From G965222505 sp965222505 (GTDB lineage: Bacteria > Bacteroidota > Rhodothermia > Rhodothermales > DATKEJ01), in the NCBI GenBank assembly GCA_965222505.1, contig OZ244956.1, positions 2,790,001-2,854,000 of the forward strand: a stretch of DNA of 64,000 nt, in the 5' to 3' direction. Each line of letters starts with the position of its first letter. Within the stretch, counting starts at the first letter, position 1. Shown here in pieces: positions 7,618 through 16,420 of this stretch. Both the position numbers and the translations under genes were made by a program. The notes beneath the pieces are model-generated. The model ran no database searches. It worked only from the letters and a program-made list of their open reading frames with translations, and had not been told where the DNA came from.

Positions 7618-9300
7618 TCACTCCGACAAATACCGCACATACATCCCCGGCTGATCCATCAACACCAAAGCTGATTGCACCTGCGGATCATGGGTAAGGG
7701 AGGCTTCAATTTGGGCCGTGTTGCCGAAGTACCGGGCCAGGATTTCGATGCGTATGCGCTCTTTTAATGCATCGGCATAGCGGCGGAAATCGTCTTCCTT
7801 TTCGGCATCCACTTCCGTGCGCAGCGTTTCGATCTCATCGGCGGTGGAGGCGTAGCCGGCCTCCGTTAAGCCGTCACTCAGGGCGTCGATCATACGCTCG
7901 GAACGGGTACGGTAGACAAATTGGGCTTCCCTGAGCCAGGCTCTAAAATCGGCGTAAATGGCATCGTTCACGGTGAAGTCGGCCTCAATCGTCGGTGTTT
8001 TGGCCGCGAAGGCGTTCGCGTAGAGAAAGAAGGCAGACTTGCGGACCAGCGCAGCTTCCAGTTCGCTCAGGGCTGCGGCTGCCACTTCCTGATCTGGTTC
8101 AATGCCGCCTCCATCCCGAACGGTGCGGCCACCAGAGGTCTGAAAGGCACCGCGCAGGGAATCGGCGATCTCTACTGCGTAGCCGTCCTGGGCCTGGTGG
8201 GTGTAATGGATGGCCTGAATACTTCGTCCACTTGGGGTGTAATACTTGGAGGTGGTCATTTTGAGTGACGTATTATAGGGCAAGGGGCGGACGATCTGCA
8301 CCAGTCCTTTGCCAAAGGTTTGTTCGCCCAGAATGACACCCCGGTCCAGGTCTTGCACTGCACCTGCCACAATCTCGCTGGCCGAGGCACTGGATTCGTT
8401 CACCAGAATCACCAGCGGCACATTCGGAAGGACTGGTGGACGACGGCTCCGGTAGACGCGCTCGGTTTGGGGCAAACGCCCCCGTGTGGAAACCACCACA
8501 GCGCCTTGTTCAACAAACAGACCCGTAATGTCAACCGCTGCGTCAAGCAGGCCGCCGGGGTTATTCCGCAGATCCAGGATGAAACCGTCGAAGTTGCCTT
8601 GCGCCCTCAGGTTCTGGATGGCTTGCCGGGTTTCCGGGGTGGCTTCCTGAGAGAACCGTTCCAGCCGGACGTAGCCGACGGACCGGGCATCAGGGGTTTT
8701 GAGCAGGCCCTGGAATGTGACATCCTTGATGTTGATGTCGGCACGGGTCAGGACGAAGTCGATGGCTTCGGCCTCGCCTTCCCGCAGAATGCGGACGGCT
8801 ACGGTGGATCCGGGGTCTCCCCGGAGCAGGTCGTGGATGTTACCGGCTGTGAGGCCCTGCAGGTTGGTTTGGTCGATGTGGGTGAGGATGTCTCCGGCCC
8901 GGACGCCTTGCTTGAACCCGCTATAGCCTTCGATGGTGGCCGTTACCGTAGCCCGACCATCCTCGCGGAGCCTGATGTTGAGGCCGACGTCGCCATGCCG
9001 GCCGCTGGTCATCATGTCGATTTCCTCATTGTCTGCCTCGTCGATGAAGACGGTGTACGGGTCCAGGGTTTCCATCATGGCATCAATGCCGGTACGCATC
9101 ATGCGCTCCGGGTCAATGTCATCCACATACCCGACCGAGAGCTCTTCGTAGAGGGTGCCGAAGATGGTCAGGTTCTTTTTGATGGCAAAAAACAGATCAT
9201 CCTGCGGCATCCAGAAGCCGGCCACAAAGCCGAGGCTTAAGACCAGCACCAGCACGGACCACCAGCGGACGCGGGGAAAAGAGGAGGACGCAGCCTTCAT
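7618..9300 (-). CDS. S41 family C-terminal processing peptidase (CtpA/Prc type)
   Basis: Envelope serine protease that cleaves proteins at their C-termini. One N-terminal membrane anchor (residues 13-31, WWSVLVLVLSLGFVAGFWM) puts the rest in the periplasm. A PDZ domain (about 95-185, including VGLNIRLREDG and GVRAGDIL) is followed by the S41 core with LDLRNNPGG (243-250), the catalytic serine region NESSASASEI (301-310) and the lysine in TFGKGLVQ (K331). The tail to residue 560 is longer than in simple CtpA proteins and alpha-helical in appearance. It is a single-gene unit with a long leader containing an inverted-repeat promoter region. Substrates are unknown; lipoproteins, cell-wall hydrolases or photosystem-like precursors are cleaved by relatives. 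Confidence 0.9.
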   Translation of the reverse strand: MKAASSSFPRVRWWSVLVLVLSLGFVAGFWMPQDDLFFAIKKNLTIFGTLYEELSVGYVDDIDPERMMRTGIDAMMETLDPYTVFIDEADNEEIDMMTSGRHGDVGLNIRLREDGRATVTATIEGYSGFKQGVRAGDILTHIDQTNLQGLTAGNIHDLLRGDPGSTVAVRILREGEAEAIDFVLTRADINIKDVTFQGLLKTPDARSVGYVRLERFSQEATPETRQAIQNLRAQGNFDGFILDLRNNPGGLLDAAVDITGLFVEQGAVVVSTRGRLPQTERVYRSRRPPVLPNVPLVILVNESSASASEIVAGAVQDLDRGVILGEQTFGKGLVQIVRPLPYNTSLKMTTSKYYTPSGRSIQAIHYTHQAQDGYAVEIADSLRGAFQTSGGRTVRDGGGIEPDQEVAAAALSELEAALVRKSAFFLYANAFAAKTPTIEADFTVNDAIYADFRAWLREAQFVYRTRSERMIDALSDGLTEAGYASTADEIETLRTEVDAEKEDDFRRYADALKERIRIEILARYFGNTAQIEASLTHDPQVQSALVLMDQPGMYVRYLSE

Positions 9301-9559
9301 ATCAACAACCAGACTTCCAGATGAGAGAGGGTCCCTCGTCTGATCCCGAAGTCGGCGGTTTTGTTTCGGTAGGGCAGAATAATGGGATTGGTGGAATGCT
9401 CCGGGGTGCTGTCGTTTTTTGGTGTACCTGTATGAAAAGGTGAAAGTCCCTGCTTATATCCATTCTTTGATTTTTGTGTGCAATATTTACCCTATCGTTT
9501 TCCTCAACCTTTGCACAGCAAAATCAAAGAACCATTATTATTTCAAACCGGACCCTGCT
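9301..9559. other. Leader region of the S41 protease gene
   Basis: About 260 bp without a gene. It holds the minus-strand promoter-like block TCAAAGAATGGATATAAGC (9470-9452), and an inverted repeat made of TTCTTTGATTTTTGTGTGCAA (9463-9483) and its counterpart TTGCACAGCAAAATCAAAGAA (ending 9539). A short hairpin GAGGGTCCCTC lies nearer the start codon. Nothing else is recognised. Confidence 0.5.
9463..9539 (-). repeat. ~77-bp inverted-repeat element before the S41 protease gene
   Basis: Arms TTCTTTGAT...GTGTGCAA and TTGCACAG...ATCAAAGAA face each other across about 35 bp. The arms match those of the 245-bp element at 14226-14470, and the rpsT palindrome looks like the same structure with its centre removed. 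On the gene-proximal side it ends in GGATATAAGC. Confidence 0.55.
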
Positions 9560-9640
9560 ATGAAGCACTTCATCCTTCTTGTATTGTTCTTATGGATATC
9601 TACCGGTCTCGTGATGACTGGTGAGTGTGAAGTGACCCAA

Positions 9641-10276
9641 TCAAATCAGCCTTTCCTTGAGGGCTTTGGCAACGGCTCCGCTGCGGGAATGCACGTGCAG
9701 TTTGGCGTAGATGTTACGCAGGTGGGTATCGACCGTGTAGAAGCTGATGAAAAGGACATCGGCAATCTGGCGTTTGGTGCGGCCGTCAACGAGGTGTTGG
9801 AGGATTTCCAGTTCGCGTTCGGTCAGGCCGTATTCGGTTTGCGGGGTGGCAAACCGCTGAAACATCTGCAACACCTTGCGGGCAATCTGTCCGTTCATAG
9901 GGGCACCGCCACGCTGCGCCACCATGATGGCATTAAGGATGTCTTCGGCAGGGGCAGATTTTAACAGGTAGCCCGACGCACCGGCACAAATGGCATCAAA
10001 TACCTGCTCGTTGTCCTCATGAACGGTCAGCATGATGACCTGGGAGGTGGGAGAGCGGGCCTTCAGGCGGCGCACGCCCTCAATGCCGTTCATACCCGGC
10101 AACTCAATGTCCATCAATACCACTTGCGGGATGTGGCTGTCCAGCGCGTCCAGCATGTCTTCGCAGGAGCGAAAGGGCATCGGTCGGTATGCCTCATGCT
10201 CGCGGATCAACTCGGTGATGGTCTCTCGGAAGAGATCGTTGTCCTCCACGAGCCAGACTTCAAACTTTTCTTTCAT
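9641..10276 (-). CDS. NarL/FixJ-type response regulator
   Basis: DNA-binding response regulator, cytoplasmic. Receiver domain (about 1-120): acidic pair VEDND, phospho-acceptor aspartate in VVLMDIELPGMNG, and TVHEDNE / LLKSAPAEDI at the switch positions. LuxR-type helix-turn-helix at the C-terminus: LTERELEILQHLVDGRTKRQIAD followed by SFYTVDTHLRNIYAKL. I start at 10276 (MKEKFEVWLVEDN) rather than the in-frame ATG at 10306, because receiver domains begin almost directly with this strand. It lies 71 bases after the histidine kinase gene and is most likely its partner. Confidence 0.9.
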   Translation of the reverse strand: MKEKFEVWLVEDNDLFRETITELIREHEAYRPMPFRSCEDMLDALDSHIPQVVLMDIELPGMNGIEGVRRLKARSPTSQVIMLTVHEDNEQVFDAICAGASGYLLKSAPAEDILNAIMVAQRGGAPMNGQIARKVLQMFQRFATPQTEYGLTERELEILQHLVDGRTKRQIADVLFISFYTVDTHLRNIYAKLHVHSRSGAVAKALKERLI

Positions 10277-10347
10277 CAAATGGCGGGTGAAATGAGGGAA
10301 GCACACGCGAAGAATACCGCATGTAAAAGCGCAATACCATCCCGCAT

Positions 10348-13300
10348 TTACGTGATTCGGGCACTAAAATGCGCCGTCGTACCTTTTCCAGGCGCACTGT
10401 CGAACCGAAGCACCCCGCCAACTTGCCGGGCGCGGTGCTGCATGTTCTTGAGGCCATTCCCGTTACCGTTCACCGGCTGTGTGAATCCGACCCCATCGTC
10501 ACGGACCTCCAGGGTGAAGGCTTCTTCCGATTGGCCCACGTGAATAGAGACCCGGCTGGCCTGAGCGTGGCGGGTGATGTTGTGCAACAGTTCTTTGTAG
10601 ATCAGTAGAACATCCCGCCGGAAGTGCATGTCCAGGGGACTGGTTACGGCCGTGCCGGAGGTCTCGAAGGTATGGGGCACATCGCCGAGCAGGTCTTTGG
10701 CGATCTGGCGCATGCGTACGATGAGGTCGTCCAGTTTGTCCCGGTCTGGATCGACGAACCACACGATTTCCCGCAGGTTGGAGGCGGTTTGCCGCGCAGC
10801 TTGGCTTAGTTTTTCCAGTTGCGAACGGTCTCGGTCCGTTAGTGCTCCGCGCCGCCGGACCATATCGCTCATCAGGGCGATAGAGCCGAGGTTGGCCCCA
10901 ATATCGTCGTGAAGGTCACCTGCGATCCGCAGCCGTAGCCGTTCCATCTCCAGAAATCTGTTCAGCCGGTACCGGTAGCCCGCGTAAAGCAATCCAATCA
11001 GCAATCCGAAGGCGGCCAACCGGAACCACCACCGCTGCCAGATGGGCGGATTGATGACGAGTTGAAGGGTTGCCCCTTCGCGGTTCCACACCCCGTCATT
11101 GTTGCTGCCCTGGACCCGAAAGCGATAGGTGCCGGGCGGTACACTCGTATAGGTGGCCCGGCGCTGGGTGCTGGCCTCCACCCAATCGGGATCCAGGCCC
11201 TCCAGTTGGTACCGGTACAGGTTCCGGGCGGGCGCGGTATAATCCAGGGCTGAAAACGCGAAGGTGAAAAAGTTCTGCTGGTGCGTAAGCTGAATGGTCT
11301 GGGGTTCCCACAACGGTTGCTCGGTCGGGTAGGCTTCGTTGAAGAGCAGGAAGTTCGTAATCCGAACCGCAGGCACGTTGGGGTTGGGCTGGAGGCTGCC
11401 GGGCTCAAAGGAGACCAACCCGTTGATACCGCCAAAATGCAAGGTGCCCGAGCTGCTTCGATGACAGGCCCCGAAGTTGAACTCCTGATTTTGGAGCCGA
11501 TCCCCGGCATCGAAGGTACGCACCTCGCGGTTGGTACGGTTGAAGCGCGTAAGGCCCTGGTTGGTGCCGAGCCACAGAAAACCGTCATCATCTTCCAGGA
11601 TACATTTGATAATGTTGCTGGGCAGTCCGTTCTGCGTGGTCAGGTGTTCAAAGCGTGGAGGGGATACATTCGGTTGCAGTCGGTTGAGCCCTCCAGCTGT
11701 CCCGATCCACAGGGCGGAATCAGTCGGGCTGAAATGGAGAACGTAGACGGCATTGTTACTCAGGCTATGAGGGTCTTCATGATGGTGCAAAAAGCGCTCA
11801 AAGAAGCGCGTTTGCGGGTTTAGCCGGTTCAGGCCACCACCAGAGGTGGCAATCCAGAGGAAGCCCTCCGGGTCTTCGAGGATAAATCGGACCCGGTTGT
11901 TACTCAAACTGTGGGGGTTCTCCGGCTGATTTACAAACGCAGTGATTTGTCCAGTTGCCGGATCTAGGCGCTTTACACCGGCCCCATCCGCCCCGATCCA
12001 GAGGTAGCCCTCCCGGTCTTCGTGGAGGGCAAATACATCCTGGTCGCCGGGGGTACCGGTTTCGATGGATAATTGCCGGAACTGTTGGGGCGTTCGGTCA
12101 AAGCGGTTGAGGCCGCCCCCCCAGGTACCGATCCACAGGCTGCCCTGACGGTCTTCCAGGATGGAGAGTACATAATCGTGGCTCAGCCCGGTGGGGTTGC
12201 CGGGGGTATGCCGGTAGGAGGTGATACGCTCCGTGCCAGCGTGGATCGCATTGAGACCACCGGTCGTGGTCCCGGCCCAGAGCGTCCCGGTGCGATCTTC
12301 GAATACCGAAACCACATCGCTGGTGCTCAGGCTATTAGGGTTGCCGGGTTCATGCCGCCGCAGGATAAACCGGTCGGCACCGGGTTGCAGGATGCTGATG
12401 CCGCGTGTGGTTCCCGCCCAGAGGCGGCCCACCTGGTCTTCGAACAGGTCGTACACCCGGTTGCTGCTCAGGCTGTTGGGGTTGCCAGGTTCATAGACAT
12501 GATGCGTGAGGCGCATGGTCTGCCTGTTCAACTGATACAGCCCGTCGTTCCATGTGCCGATCCAGAGGGTGCCATCGGTGGTGCTTCGCAGACAGCGGAT
12601 ACGCCCAATGGTTAGGTCGGAGGGGCTTTCGGGCGGCAGGTCAAATCGGGTGAAGGCATCCGCGCCGTGCACCCGTCGGTACAGCCCATTGCCCCATGTG
12701 CCGACCCAGAGGGTCCCGTCGGCATCGGTGTGTAGTGCCGAGATGCCGGAAACACCAGACGTGCTCGGCTCGAAATGTACGATGGCCCCGGAAGCCAGGT
12801 CCAGGTAACTCAGCCCCGTGTCTGTGCCGATCCATAATCGGCCCTCGGCATCCTCGGCCAGCGAGCGGACCATGTTGCCCATCGTAAACGGTTCAGCGCC
12901 GGGCGTGGAGGGATAGCGGATAAACCGTTGGGTTTGGGGGTCGTAGCGGTTGAGGCCACCGCCCAGGGTGCCGATCCAAAGGTTGCCGTTTCGATCCCTG
13001 TGCAGGGTGGCAATCAGGTTGTTGCTCAGGCTGTTTGGATCTTCCGGATCATGCATGAAGCGTTCGATACGCTCCGTGGCCGGGTCCATGCGGTTGAGGC
13101 CGCCTACGGTGGTACCGATCCAAAGGTGTCCGGCAGCATCATAGGCCATCGAACTGACCGCAGGACTGGAGAGGGTGTGGGTGTCGAACGGATCGGACTG
13201 ATAGACCTGAAAGGTGTAACCATCATACCGGTTGAGGCCATCGCCGGTGCCAAACCACAAAAACCCCAGTGTGTCTTGTGTGATGGTGTAGACGAGGGAC

Positions 13301-13428
13301 TGGGACAGGCCGTTTTCCACGGAAAGCCGCTCAAATGAAAACCCTGCCGATTGGGCATACCCCAGGCTCGGCATCCACAAGGTAAGGAGCAACACCCAGG
13401 ATAAACGATGCAATGCGGCGTGTGGCAT
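10348..13428 (-). CDS. Reg_prop/Y_Y_Y sensor histidine kinase
   Basis: Large membrane sensor (1026 aa). Signal peptide (1-25, cleaved near GYAQS); then about a dozen Reg_prop repeats of the GxLWIGTxGGGLNRxD type forming a large periplasmic beta-propeller; a Y_Y_Y sandwich domain (about 700-765, YRYQLEGLDPDWVEAS to YRFRVQGSNNDGVWN); one membrane helix (about 773-793); then a HisKA_3 dimerisation domain with the phospho-histidine in RIAGDLHDDIGANLGS and an ATPase domain (NITRHA, VRDDGVGF, GNGLKNMQHRA). It differs from Bacteroides hybrid two-component systems in lacking a fused receiver and AraC domain; the regulator is a separate gene downstream. The ligand is unknown; polysaccharide breakdown products are sensed by related proteins. 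Confidence 0.92.
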   Translation of the reverse strand: MPHAALHRLSWVLLLTLWMPSLGYAQSAGFSFERLSVENGLSQSLVYTITQDTLGFLWFGTGDGLNRYDGYTFQVYQSDPFDTHTLSSPAVSSMAYDAAGHLWIGTTVGGLNRMDPATERIERFMHDPEDPNSLSNNLIATLHRDRNGNLWIGTLGGGLNRYDPQTQRFIRYPSTPGAEPFTMGNMVRSLAEDAEGRLWIGTDTGLSYLDLASGAIVHFEPSTSGVSGISALHTDADGTLWVGTWGNGLYRRVHGADAFTRFDLPPESPSDLTIGRIRCLRSTTDGTLWIGTWNDGLYQLNRQTMRLTHHVYEPGNPNSLSSNRVYDLFEDQVGRLWAGTTRGISILQPGADRFILRRHEPGNPNSLSTSDVVSVFEDRTGTLWAGTTTGGLNAIHAGTERITSYRHTPGNPTGLSHDYVLSILEDRQGSLWIGTWGGGLNRFDRTPQQFRQLSIETGTPGDQDVFALHEDREGYLWIGADGAGVKRLDPATGQITAFVNQPENPHSLSNNRVRFILEDPEGFLWIATSGGGLNRLNPQTRFFERFLHHHEDPHSLSNNAVYVLHFSPTDSALWIGTAGGLNRLQPNVSPPRFEHLTTQNGLPSNIIKCILEDDDGFLWLGTNQGLTRFNRTNREVRTFDAGDRLQNQEFNFGACHRSSSGTLHFGGINGLVSFEPGSLQPNPNVPAVRITNFLLFNEAYPTEQPLWEPQTIQLTHQQNFFTFAFSALDYTAPARNLYRYQLEGLDPDWVEASTQRRATYTSVPPGTYRFRVQGSNNDGVWNREGATLQLVINPPIWQRWWFRLAAFGLLIGLLYAGYRYRLNRFLEMERLRLRIAGDLHDDIGANLGSIALMSDMVRRRGALTDRDRSQLEKLSQAARQTASNLREIVWFVDPDRDKLDDLIVRMRQIAKDLLGDVPHTFETSGTAVTSPLDMHFRRDVLLIYKELLHNITRHAQASRVSIHVGQSEEAFTLEVRDDGVGFTQPVNGNGNGLKNMQHRARQVGGVLRFDSAPGKGTTAHFSARIT

Positions 13429-13496
13429 TTGATGTGCGACGTTTACGCCCTAGTTTCAGGGAAACGACTTCTCTCCACACAACACCCAAGCGTATC

Positions 13497-14033
13497 ATGC
13501 GGTTTCATCTTGCCTTTACGATCCTCTGCACAGCCTGTCTAATTTGGGTCACACCCGGCATCGCCCAAGACGAAGACGCTAAAAGTAGCAGAAGGGGCCA
13601 AACAGTTGATTGACCGGGGGGGTGGGTCCAGATGGGTGTGCACGGTCAGTTGCAGGGGCTCGGCGCACACTGGGAAACTTGGATGATGGCGCAGGGCGGC
13701 ATGACCCCACATGAAGCGCTGCGGGTGGCCACCCTGTACGGTGCAGAGTACCTGGGCATGGAAGCAGACCTGGGCTCCCTGGAAATCGGTAAACTGGCCG
13801 ATCTGGTGGTCCTGGAGGCCAATCCCTTGCACGATATTCACCATACTGAGCAGGTAAACCATGTGATGATCAACGGACGCCTCTTTGATGCCGAGACGAT
13901 GCACGAAGTGGGCAACCGGATGCGGGAACGTAACCCCTTCTATTGGGAAAAGGATGAAGTGCGGGATGGGTTCATCTGGCGAGGAAGTACACTTGAGGCC
14001 GATGGAATAGGCTGCAGTTGTCACCGAAACTGA
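13497..14033 (+). pseudogene. Internally deleted TolB-propeller amidohydrolase
   Basis: The 5' part encodes a clean signal peptide (MRFHLAFTILCTACLIWVTPGIAQDED, ending about 13577). It is followed at once by sequence that, in another frame, reads KVAEGAKQLIDRG and, after one missing base in a run of seven G (13616-13622), VQMGVHGQLQGLGAHWE to the end. GAHWETWMMAQGGMTPHEALR, GAEYLG, LGSLEIGKLADLVVL and MINGRLFDAETM are typical of the C-terminus of amidohydrolases of about 1,050-1,100 aa that carry an N-terminal WD40-like propeller. So the propeller and the metal-binding HxH half have been lost and the two ends joined, with a frameshift. The stop is TGA at 13611 in the signal-peptide frame. It is surely non-functional as a hydrolase. 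Whether the C-terminal fragment (ATG 13632) is translated is unknown. Confidence 0.8.
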
Positions 14034-14055
14034 GCAAAAAAGCAGGGGCAAATCG

Positions 14056-14130
14056 CGGCTCCTTCCCCAAGCCAGCCATTATAAGGTCACAAGGCTGGGA
14101 GTGGTATTCGGCTCCTTCCCCAAGCCAGCC
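14056..14130. repeat. Two 22-bp direct repeats
   Basis: CGGCTCCTTCCCCAAGCC-AGCC occurs at 14056-14077 and again at 14109-14130. Between and after them GCTGGGAGT and ACTCCCAGC form an inverted repeat. The segment lies between the amidohydrolase pseudogene and the 245-bp element, in DNA with no coding signal. Confidence 0.6.
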
Positions 14131-14225
14131 GGCAACCAACTCCCAGCGCCTGTGATTTTTGCTAAGGCAATCAAGATGAACATTTCATCCAAATAGGCCA
14201 ATTCGTTCAATATATTCTAATAAGC

Positions 14226-14470
14226 GTTCTTTGATAACATTGTGCAAGCGTACATGGGGTGCCGCTCTGCCACCGGTCCGTGGTCATTGGTCCGCCGTCC
14301 GTTGTGGCTTTGACGCTGGCCTTACAACAGCCTGCCCCTGCGCAGGCAGGGAGACAACGAGCACGCGCCGCTAAGTGGGCAACCGTGTAATTTGCGTGCG
14401 TACAACGGCCCTTCCGGGCCGGCGCGGCGGTGGTGCCGGCACGGAAGTTTGCACAGTCATTTCAAAGAAC
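14226..14470. repeat. 245-bp element with imperfect 22-bp terminal inverted repeats
   Basis: Left end GTTCTTTGATAACATTGTGCAA (split here as GTTCTTTGA + TAACATTGTGCAA) matches the reverse complement of the right end TTGCACAG + TCATTTCAAAGAAC at 17 of 22 positions. The interior is GC-rich with small hairpins (GGCCCTTCCGGGCC, CCTGCCCCTGCGCAGG) and has no long reading frame. It is either a small non-autonomous mobile element or a structured RNA. It is followed directly by the promoter-like block TGATATAAGT. Confidence 0.5.
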
Positions 14471-14480
14471 TGATATAAGT
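14461..14480 (+). promoter_or_regulatory. Promoter-like block before pepE
   Basis: TTCAAAGAACTGATATAAGT, the plus-strand counterpart of the rpsT and S41-protease blocks. It lies about 140 bp before the pepE start, which allows a leader of moderate length. Confidence 0.4.
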
Positions 14481-14621
14481 AACATCAGATTATAATTTAC
14501 GGCTATGCATACTGATTGTCAGTACGAGTGTTTTTTTCGGTGATTGTTACACGTTTATCTCAAAGACCGGGATGGGAAGACGCAACGTCACACAGAACCC
14601 GCCCATATAACGGTAGCCTCT

Positions 14622-15332
14622 ATGCGTCTTCTTCTGCTCAGTAATTCTACGAGTCCGGGTCGGGAACACCTGGCCCATGCCACCGATTGGATTGCCGATT
14701 TCCTCGGTTCAGACGTCCGCACCGTTGCTTTTGTACCGTACGCGGGCATTCGGTTTTCTTATACTGAGTATGCCGCTAAGGTGCAAGCCCGCTTTGGCCC
14801 GCTCGGTTATACCATCACCTCCGTCCATGAGACGGACGATCCGGTGGGCCTGATGGAGGCCTCGGATGCTGTGGCCGTTGGTGGCGGCAACACGTTTCAT
14901 CTGTTGCATGAACTGTACCGTTTCGGGTTAGTTGAGGCCATTCAGGCAACGGTGGAGGCCGGGAAGCCATACATCGGGTGGAGTGCCGGGTCCAATATGG
15001 CCTGCCCCACGTTGTGCACCACCAATGACATGCCCATCATTGAGCCGCCTTCCTTTAGGGCCCTCAACTTGATTCCATTTCAGATCAACCCGCATTACAC
15101 GGATGCACACCCTCCCGGCCACCAGGGCGAAACCCGGTCAGACCGGATTGAAGAATTTTTGGAAGTGAATCCCTTGGCCACGGTCGTTGGCCTCCCGGAG
15201 GGTACGGCTATGCGTCGTGAAGAGGGCACCCTGACGTTACTCGGACGGCATCCCCTTCGGCTATTTCAGCACGGCCATCCGGTGCAAGACCTGAGTGCCG
15301 AGGCCGACTTTACCTTCCTGCTGGCTGACTAA
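14622..15332 (+). CDS. pepE: Dipeptidase E (S51, alpha-aspartyl dipeptidase)
   Basis: Cytoplasmic serine peptidase that cleaves Asp-X dipeptides. I start at 14622 (MRLLLLSNST), exactly where E. coli PepE begins; the upstream in-frame extension to 14544 has no homologous counterpart. The catalytic serine is in IGWSAGSN (S121), the Asp in TTNDMP (D136) and the His in INPHYT (H158), matching the known Ser/Asp/His positions of Salmonella PepE. GGGNTF, GETRSDRIEEFL and VGLPEGT are further family signatures. At 236 aa it is complete. It is a single gene behind the inverted-repeat promoter region. Confidence 0.95.
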   Translation: MRLLLLSNSTSPGREHLAHATDWIADFLGSDVRTVAFVPYAGIRFSYTEYAAKVQARFGPLGYTITSVHETDDPVGLMEASDAVAVGGGNTFHLLHELYRFGLVEAIQATVEAGKPYIGWSAGSNMACPTLCTTNDMPIIEPPSFRALNLIPFQINPHYTDAHPPGHQGETRSDRIEEFLEVNPLATVVGLPEGTAMRREEGTLTLLGRHPLRLFQHGHPVQDLSAEADFTFLLAD

Positions 15333-15378
15333 CCGAAACGCCGGGGTTGCATACGAAGCTGGACACCTTGCGCGTTTC

Positions 15379-15397
15379 ATACCCTCTATGCGGGTAT
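15379..15397 (+). terminator. Short hairpin between pepE and the DUF3047 gene
   Basis: ATACCC-TCTATGC-GGGTAT, 47 bases past the pepE stop, with no clear T-tract. It may be a weak terminator or an RNA-processing hairpin. Confidence 0.3.
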
Positions 15398-15485
15398 AAA
15401 TTCAGGGGAAGGGCGCAACGCCCCCTCGAAATAGCGGATTGGGCACGGCGTTTGCGCGGATCCAGGCTGATCCGTGAGGAAGACC

Positions 15486-16232
15486 ATGAGAATACCATTA
15501 CTTGTATGGGGAATCGGATGGCTGCTGAGTCAGGGGGTTGTGGCCCAACCGCTTGCACAGAAGCCCCCGCCGCTTGTCCTGGAGGATTTTGAGGCGTATC
15601 CGGTCGGCGGCATTCCCGGCCGGTGGATGCGCACGGCCGGGCGTAAGCTGGCCCCCATCACCCCGGACTACATGAGGCCGGACGAGTATTTTGTGATTGA
15701 ACGGGAGGGTGCCCGTCAATACGCCCGGGTGTACACCGAAGACCAGGCGATGCTCATTATTCTGCCGCGTGAAGCGGGGTACACCTGGAATCTAAAAACC
15801 CATCCCCGTCTGCGTTGGGACTGGCGTGTGCATGCCTTGCCGGACGGCGCAAACGAACGGCGCGAAAGAACCAATGATTCAGGAGCAGCCGTATACGTCA
15901 CGTTTTCATTTAACTTGTGGGGTAAACCCCGTAGTATTAAATACGTGCACAGTACAACATTGCCGGTGGGCACGACGGTTTCCTACGGCTCGCTCAAAAT
16001 CGTGGTCGTGGCTTCAGGAGAGAAGGGGTTGGGGGAGTGGATCACCATGGAGCGGGATGTCGTGGCCGATTACCGCCGGTTGTTCGGGAAGGCCCCACCA
16101 GAGGAAGCCCTGTCGGTAACCTTGTGGAGCGATAGCGATACCCTCAACAGCCAGAGCGAAGCAGACTTCGACAACCTCGTTGCTTTGCCCCGGCAGATCG
16201 TTGTGCGTGAATCGGAAACCGGCCCGCGATAG
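15486..16232 (+). CDS. DUF3047 family secreted protein
   Basis: Exported protein of unknown function (248 aa). ATG 15486 is chosen over the GTG at 15474 because GAGGA lies just upstream (15476-15480) and the product then opens directly with a signal peptide (MRIPLLVWGIGWLLSQGVVAQ). The mature part matches DUF3047 by RWDWRVHALPDGA, NDSGAAVYVTF, SIKYVHS, GEWITMERDVVADYRRLFG and LWSDSDTLNSQSEADFDN, which resembles a jelly-roll carbohydrate-binding fold. It stands alone between pepE and the RND transporter. Confidence 0.75.
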   Translation: MRIPLLVWGIGWLLSQGVVAQPLAQKPPPLVLEDFEAYPVGGIPGRWMRTAGRKLAPITPDYMRPDEYFVIEREGARQYARVYTEDQAMLIILPREAGYTWNLKTHPRLRWDWRVHALPDGANERRERTNDSGAAVYVTFSFNLWGKPRSIKYVHSTTLPVGTTVSYGSLKIVVVASGEKGLGEWITMERDVVADYRRLFGKAPPEEALSVTLWSDSDTLNSQSEADFDNLVALPRQIVVRESETGPR

Positions 16233-16282
16233 CGCGTTAACCCGGTTGTAAGTAAGCGGACAGCATTACATTTAACTACCGT

Positions 16283-16373
16283 GTCCTTTCGAAAGCACGG
16301 AGTGCTTGTGGCAATCTTATTGGCATTAAATACGTATAAGATTGCCACGTCGCCTTCGGCTCCTCGCAATGAC
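16283..16373. repeat. Dispersed ~100-bp palindrome, copy 2
   Basis: GTCCTTTCGAAAGCAC...GTGGCAATCTT faces AAGATTGCCACGTCGCCTTC...CTCGCAATGAC. It is the most AT-rich and most diverged of the four copies, located before the MMPL/RND gene. Confidence 0.75.
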
Positions 16374-16420
16374 CGCCGAATTAAATACGTCCGGGTACTT
16401 ACCAGGTATAAAACCAGCAT

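Noticed and set aside
8320..9240. Long open frame on the + strand opposite the S41 protease gene
   Set aside because: It mirrors the codon structure of the protease on the other strand, has no recognisable domain, and the protease motifs are intact.
14226..14470. 6S or other known RNA at the 245-bp element
   Set aside because: The long closing stem is suggestive, but I could not match any known RNA family consensus.
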